The notes beneath the pieces were generated by a model. The model ran no database searches. It was not told the origin of the DNA and was given only the letters and a program-made list of their open reading frames with translations. DNA of 9,492 nucleotides from NCBI GenBank assembly GCA_964462585.1, contig CAYXAK010000068.1:1-9492 (forward strand), given 5' to 3'. The DNA is from Halarsenatibacter sp964462585 (GTDB taxonomy: Bacteria; Bacillota; Halanaerobiia; Halanaerobiales; Halarsenatibacteraceae). A program made the position numbers and the translations under genes. Positions 6,164-9,492 of the stretch are shown here, in pieces (the first letter of the stretch is position 1; each line of letters starts with the position of its first letter).

Positions 6164-7405
6164 ATGAGCATTGCTGAAGCCAATCAGGAAGCTGTGGAAA
6201 GAATCCAAAGTGCTGAGCCGGAGCTGATAGGTATCGGCACTGTCGAAGATGATCTGCCCGATATTGAAGATAAGATGATATTGCACGCCGCCCCTCCTGT
6301 GGACTGGGAGGATATGTGTGGCCCCATGCGCGGTGCCGTTATCGGAGCAATAATTTACGAGGGCTGGGCTGAAGATCAGAAAGAAGCAGAAGCCATGGCT
6401 GATTCCGGTGAGATAAAGTTCGATCCCTGCCATCACCATCAGGCAGTGGGACCGATGACCGGTGTAGCTTCACCTTCAATGCCGGTGTGGATCGTGGAAA
6501 ACAAAGCCTATGGCAATAGAGCCTACTGTACTCTCAATGAGGGGCTTGGTAAGGTTTTACGCTTTGGTGCCAACGGTGAAGAGGTCATAGAGAACTTAAA
6601 ATGGATGGAGAAGACTCTGGCCCCTGTGCTGGATGAAGCTCTGGAGAAGGCCGGGAGCATAGATCTCATGAATATGACCTCTCAGGCTCTGCATATGGGA
6701 GATGAAGTTCATAACCGCAATAAAGCCGGAACTTCTCTCTTCATAAGAGAGATTGCTCCCTATCTGATGAATACTGATTATGATAGGGAAACCATCTCCT
6801 CTGTGCTGGAATTTATGAGGGATAATGAACACTTCTATCTCAATCTGTCCATGCCTGCTTCCAAGGCTACCATGGATGCCGCTCACGGGATAGAAGAGAG
6901 CACCGTGATAACTGCCATGGCCCGCAATGGCGTTGAATTTGGCATCAGGGTGAGCGGTCTGGGGGATGAATGGTTCACCGGCCCGGCCCAGGTTATTGAC
7001 GGGCTCTTCTTCCCGGGTTACAGCCAGGAAGATGCCAATCGTGATATAGGTGACAGCACAATCTCTGAAACCGCGGCAGTGGGTGGTTTTGCTATGGCTG
7101 CTGCCCCGGCCATTGTAGGTTTTGTGGGTGGTGATGTCAATGATGCTATGGATTTCACCGAGGATATGTATGAGATCACACTTGCAGAAAATGATAACTA
7201 CAATATACCCTATCTCGATTTTCGGGGCACACCCACCGGTATAGACGTGAGAAAGGTAGTTGAAACCGGGATTAAGCCGACAATCAATACCGGTATCGCC
7301 CATAAGGAGCCCGGTGTGGGTCAGATAGGGGCCGGTCTGGTAGATCCCCCGGATGAATGCTTCGAAGATGCTGTCAGAGCTTTTGTCAGTGAATATAAAC
7401 AGTGA
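6164..7405 (+). CDS. allG: DUF1116 protein, AllG-type oxamate carbamoyltransferase subunit
   Basis: This 413-aa soluble protein belongs to the YlbE/YahG (DUF1116) family and is close in length to E. coli AllG (YlbE, about 419 aa). Conserved blocks seen are ANQEAVERIQSAEPELIG at the start, CHHHQAVGPMTGVASPS (89-105), HMGDEVHNRNKAGTSLF (177-193), SETAAVGGFAMAAAPAI (301-317) and IAHKEPGVGQIGAGLVDPP (378-396). The His-rich block and the HMGDEVHNRN block are the best candidates for the active site. In E. coli this protein acts with AllF and AllH to convert oxalurate and phosphate to oxamate and carbamoyl phosphate. It lies 26 bases after the small gene and in a different frame from it. The family call is firm. 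The substrate is inferred from E. coli and the neighbours. Confidence 0.93.
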   Translation: MSIAEANQEAVERIQSAEPELIGIGTVEDDLPDIEDKMILHAAPPVDWEDMCGPMRGAVIGAIIYEGWAEDQKEAEAMADSGEIKFDPCHHHQAVGPMTGVASPSMPVWIVENKAYGNRAYCTLNEGLGKVLRFGANGEEVIENLKWMEKTLAPVLDEALEKAGSIDLMNMTSQALHMGDEVHNRNKAGTSLFIREIAPYLMNTDYDRETISSVLEFMRDNEHFYLNLSMPASKATMDAAHGIEESTVITAMARNGVEFGIRVSGLGDEWFTGPAQVIDGLFFPGYSQEDANRDIGDSTISETAAVGGFAMAAAPAIVGFVGGDVNDAMDFTEDMYEITLAENDNYNIPYLDFRGTPTGIDVRKVVETGIKPTINTGIAHKEPGVGQIGAGLVDPPDECFEDAVRAFVSEYKQ

Positions 7406-7453
7406 GCAAGAGACAGTCTAAAAAATATTTAAATTCAGGAGTGATATTTAACA

Positions 7454-8221
7454 ATGGAAATTTATGATTTAACTCAGAGAATTGGAGTTTCCACACCGCC
7501 CTGGCCTTCCTATGAACCTCTGGAACTCAAGTATTTTAAGCGGCTTTCCACTGAAGGTGTAAATGGTCAGATCATCAGGACCAGCAACCACATCGGCACC
7601 CACCTTGATGGGGAAAGGCATTTCTGGACTGCCGGCCGCGATATGGCAGAAATCCCTCTGGATGAACTGGTGGGAGAAGGGGTAATAGTTGATATCAGTG
7701 ATGAAGTGGAGGATTTTGATATCTACACTTCAGATATGATAGAGGATAAGCTGGCCGAACATGATCTGGAGATAAAGAAGAACGATATTCTCATAATCAA
7801 TACCGGTTACCATAAATACGGCTGGGACCAGCCGGAAGCTGATGAAGTGCGCTATTTTATGAAACATCCCGGTCCCAACATGGAATTTGCCGAGTGGTGT
7901 ATCGAAAAAGACCTCAACTGGCTGGGTGTCGACTGCGGTTCACAGGATCACCCCATGAACACCGTTCTGCGCGATTTCCGTCCCGATATTGCCAAAGAGG
8001 CAGAGGAACACCTGGGCCAGTCCCTGGACGAGATATTTTCCCATGAGGATACCTATCAACTGATGCACACCCAGCTCTTTCCCGAGGAGATTATCCATGC
8101 TGAAAATCTGGGCGGGGAGATTGAAGAAGTGCTGAATACGCGCTGCACCATCGGTTTCTTCCCCTGGAAAGGTGTAGATATGGAGAGCAGTATAGGCCGC
8201 TGTGTGGCTTTTGTTGAATAG
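7454..8221 (+). CDS. Cyclase family protein, putative metal-dependent hydrolase
   Basis: This 255-aa protein belongs to the cyclase family (PF04199), which includes kynurenine formamidase (KynB) and isatin hydrolase. Both hydrolyse amides at a metal centre. The metal motif HxGTHxDxxxHF is present as His46-Ile-Gly-Thr-His50-Leu-Asp52-Gly-Glu-Arg-His56-Phe. The usual Pro at position 54 is Glu here. A second block, HAENLGG with Glu217, matches the C-terminal ENL element of the family. No signal peptide is seen. AGGAG at 7437-7441 lies 12 bases before the ATG, a slightly long spacing. The gene follows the DUF1116 gene by 48 bases and is the last before the terminator. In context it could open a cyclic ureide or imide, or cleave an N-acyl amide, to make the substrate for the carbamoyltransferase. 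That is inference, and the family call is firm. Confidence 0.92.
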   Translation: MEIYDLTQRIGVSTPPWPSYEPLELKYFKRLSTEGVNGQIIRTSNHIGTHLDGERHFWTAGRDMAEIPLDELVGEGVIVDISDEVEDFDIYTSDMIEDKLAEHDLEIKKNDILIINTGYHKYGWDQPEADEVRYFMKHPGPNMEFAEWCIEKDLNWLGVDCGSQDHPMNTVLRDFRPDIAKEAEEHLGQSLDEIFSHEDTYQLMHTQLFPEEIIHAENLGGEIEEVLNTRCTIGFFPWKGVDMESSIGRCVAFVE

Positions 8222-8246
8222 AATTTGAGCACAGGTCCGTCATAAC

Positions 8247-8263
8247 GTCTTAGGGATTAAGAC
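8247..8263 (+). other. Small hairpin ahead of the terminator
   Basis: GTCTTA (8247-8252) pairs with TAAGAC (8258-8263) around a five-base GGGAT loop. It lies ten bases before the strong terminator stem. No T-tract follows it. It may assist RNA 3' end stability or be incidental. Confidence 0.35.
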
Positions 8264-8272
8264 ATGTAAAAG

Positions 8273-8330
8273 TTCAGAGGGTTGCAGCGACTCCGGATGC
8301 CGCAACCCTCTGAATTAAATTTTTATTTTC
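8273..8330 (+). terminator. Rho-independent terminator after the cyclase gene
   Basis: TTCAGAGGGTTGC (8273-8285) and GCAACCCTCTGAA (8302-8314) form a perfect 13-bp stem with a 16-base loop. Within the loop two or three inner pairs may form after an A-C mismatch. TTAAATTTTTATTTTC follows directly, giving the T-rich tract. It lies 51 bases after the cyclase stop and closes the carbamoyltransferase module. Confidence 0.9.
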
Positions 8331-8351
8331 TCTGAAAATTTTTATTCTGAA
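8309..8351 (+). repeat. Short repeats in the terminator tail
   Basis: TCTGAA occurs at 8309-8314, 8331-8336 and 8346-8351, and AAATTTTTATT occurs at 8317-8327 and again at 8336-8346. This looks like a small tandem duplication of the terminator's right arm end and T-tract. The remaining bases to 8411 are AT-rich and presumably hold the promoter of the next operon, but no convincing -35/-10 pair was recognised. Confidence 0.45.
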
Positions 8352-8411
8352 TATTATCAGTTATTGTATTCATTTAATTGGCAAACATCACTAAATTATA
8401 AGGAAAAATAA

Positions 8412-8419
8412 GTGAGGTG
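8412..8419 (+). promoter_or_regulatory. Ribosome binding site that sets the FAD-subunit start
   Basis: GTGAGGTG matches the anti-Shine-Dalgarno sequence and ends ten bases before the ATG at 8430. The first GTG of this site is in frame and could be misread as the start codon, adding six residues (MRCKKR) not expected in the family. Confidence 0.7.
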
Positions 8420-8429
8420 CAAAAAGAGA

Positions 8430-9287
8430 ATGCTGAATGACTTTGACTATATTCAGCCTGAAAGCCTGTCAGAGCTTCTGAAAGTTATGGAAAATAATCC
8501 CCGGGCCACTCTGCTGGCAGGTGGAACCGATTTAATCGTGGATCTGAAAGAGCAGGGCACTGCTCCGGAAGTAATGGTTGATATAAAGCATATTCCTGCT
8601 CTGGATAGGCTGGAGGAGGAGAATGGGGAACTTTTTATAGGAGCGGCAGTAACCTGCAGTCAATTTTTGCGGGCTTCTGAACTGGCGCAAAAATATAAGC
8701 TGGTGCGGGAAGCTGTCAGTGTGCTGGGCTCACACCAGATCCGAAACAGGGCCACACTTGTGGGCAATATCTGCACCTCCTCACCCGGGGCTGATATACC
8801 TCTCCCCATGCTGGTGCTTGGTGCCAGTGTGGATATTGCAGGGCCTGAGGGGGAACGGCAGGTGGATCTGGAAGACTTTTTTACAGGTGTAAAGACCAAT
8901 GTTCTGGATGATGATGAGATTGTAGTGGGAGTGAGGGTTAAATCTCCTGCCGGGGATGGCAGGGGCCGCTACAGACGCAAGACTCGGACCGAAGGCCCGG
9001 ATCTCAGTGCCTGTGGTGTAGCCGGTTATATGTCAGAGGAGGAAGAGATTCTGAACTTTGCTTTTGGGGCTGTTGCTCCCACGCCTGTAGTGGTAAAGGC
9101 CGGCGAACTCATCTTTGAGAGAAATTTAAGCCTGAAAGAGGCAGAAGAAGAGCTTCTGGACAGGGTGTCAGAATCAGTCCGGCCTATTACTGATGTGAGG
9201 AGTACAGCCGCCCACCGCAGCCGGATTGTCCGCACCTATACAGGCCGAATTTTGCAGGAATTATGGAAAGAGGGTGAGCAGGCATGA
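8430..9287 (+). CDS. Xanthine dehydrogenase-family FAD-binding subunit
   Basis: This 285-aa protein is the medium, FAD-binding subunit (XdhB/CoxM type) of a molybdenum hydroxylase, passing electrons from the iron-sulfur subunit to the acceptor. It begins with the usual FDYIQPESLSELL. The first FAD-binding loop is AGGTDLI (about 30-36) and the second is SHQIRNRATLVGNICTSSPG (101-120) followed by AD. The C-terminal CO dehydrogenase flavoprotein domain starts near 170 with RYRRKTRTEGPDLSACGVA. The length is normal. It is the first gene after the terminator and overlaps the [2Fe-2S] subunit gene by four bases (ATGA). The substrate of the enzyme is set by the molybdenum subunit, which is outside the window. 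Hypoxanthine or xanthine is plausible given the PucR-type regulator, but nicotinate-, CO- or other purine-hydroxylase relatives cannot be excluded. Confidence 0.93.
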   Translation: MLNDFDYIQPESLSELLKVMENNPRATLLAGGTDLIVDLKEQGTAPEVMVDIKHIPALDRLEEENGELFIGAAVTCSQFLRASELAQKYKLVREAVSVLGSHQIRNRATLVGNICTSSPGADIPLPMLVLGASVDIAGPEGERQVDLEDFFTGVKTNVLDDDEIVVGVRVKSPAGDGRGRYRRKTRTEGPDLSACGVAGYMSEEEEILNFAFGAVAPTPVVVKAGELIFERNLSLKEAEEELLDRVSESVRPITDVRSTAAHRSRIVRTYTGRILQELWKEGEQA

Positions 9288-9492
9288 GAAAAACGATATC
9301 TTTAACGGTTAACCGGCGGGAATACGAACTGGAAGTTAATACTTCTGATACGCTTTTACAGGTGCTGCGACGCCGTCTCAATCTGACCGGTACCAAGCTG
9401 GGCTGCGGGGAAGGTGAATGCGGGGCCTGCACGGTGATTATGGATGGAGAAGCTGTGGACAGCTGTATTATACTGGCTGTTGAAGCCGATGG
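9284..9492 (+). CDS. Xanthine dehydrogenase-family [2Fe-2S] subunit, truncated by the window end
   Basis: The first 69 complete codons of the small iron-sulfur subunit (XdhC/CoxS type) are visible. The N-terminal plant-ferredoxin-like [2Fe-2S] motif is present as Cys41-Gly-Glu-Gly-Glu-Cys46-Gly-Ala-Cys49 with the fourth ligand at Cys61 in DSC. Family members are about 150-170 aa, with a second C-terminal [2Fe-2S] domain that falls outside the window. The ATG overlaps the FAD-subunit stop (ATGA), and AGGGTGA (9271-9277) gives a ribosome binding site six bases upstream. Translation is thus probably coupled to the FAD subunit. The molybdenum-binding large subunit is expected next. Confidence 0.92.
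   Translation, partial: MRKTISLTVNRREYELEVNTSDTLLQVLRRRLNLTGTKLGCGEGECGACTVIMDGEAVDSCIILAVEAD

Noticed and set aside
6596..7303. Long 235-aa open frame on the minus strand
   Set aside because: It lies wholly inside the DUF1116 gene, which has clear conserved blocks and a strong ribosome binding site; the antisense product resembles nothing known.
1..9492. CRISPR array, tRNA, rRNA, insertion sequence or phage genes
   Set aside because: No regularly spaced repeats, cloverleaf sequence, transposase or integrase motif was seen; the window is almost fully packed with metabolic genes.

Overview
The window is a catabolic gene cluster with every gene on the + strand, probably from an anaerobic, Gram-positive-type bacterium (Firmicutes in the broad sense). 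That view rests on strong GGAGG-type ribosome binding sites, tight gene packing and the family content. The proteins are rich in Glu and Asp; FdrA has runs such as EESEDEE. This would fit a halophile, for example a relative of the Halanaerobiales, but the assignment is only an inference.

Layout. Positions 1-215 are non-coding and hold two hairpins and a candidate extended -10 promoter. They are followed by an amidase-signature hydrolase (216-1544), a PucR-family transcriptional regulator (1562-3247) and a DUF2877/AllH-type protein (3240-4211). A 188-bp gap with two small palindromes precedes FdrA/AllF (4400-5956), a 59-aa small gene (5958-6137), a DUF1116/AllG-type protein (6164-7405) and a cyclase-family metal hydrolase (7454-8221). 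A clear intrinsic terminator (8273-8330) closes this module. A second module then begins with the FAD-binding subunit of a xanthine dehydrogenase/CO dehydrogenase-type molybdenum hydroxylase (8430-9287). It is coupled to the [2Fe-2S] subunit (9284 to the window end, truncated). The molybdenum subunit is expected just downstream.

How the genes may work together. DUF2877, FdrA and DUF1116 match the three proteins that in E. coli (AllH, AllF, AllG; formerly YlbF, FdrA, YlbE) form oxamate carbamoyltransferase. That enzyme splits oxalurate with phosphate into oxamate and carbamoyl phosphate, the last energy-yielding part of anaerobic allantoin use. With a PucR-type (purine/ureide-associated) regulator, a cyclase-type ring or amide hydrolase, an amidase and a molybdenum hydroxylase, the window most simply reads as a purine or ureide degradation locus. 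An N-carbamoyl intermediate would be phosphorolysed to carbamoyl phosphate, and a carbamate kinase would then make ATP. No carbamate kinase lies in the window. The substrates of the amidase, cyclase and molybdenum hydroxylase cannot be read from sequence alone.

Most worth a second look is the 59-aa gene between fdrA and the DUF1116 gene. It looks like a stand-alone version of a segment that, from memory, forms the N-terminus of longer DUF1116 proteins such as E. coli YahG. It may be a small fourth component of the carbamoyltransferase.
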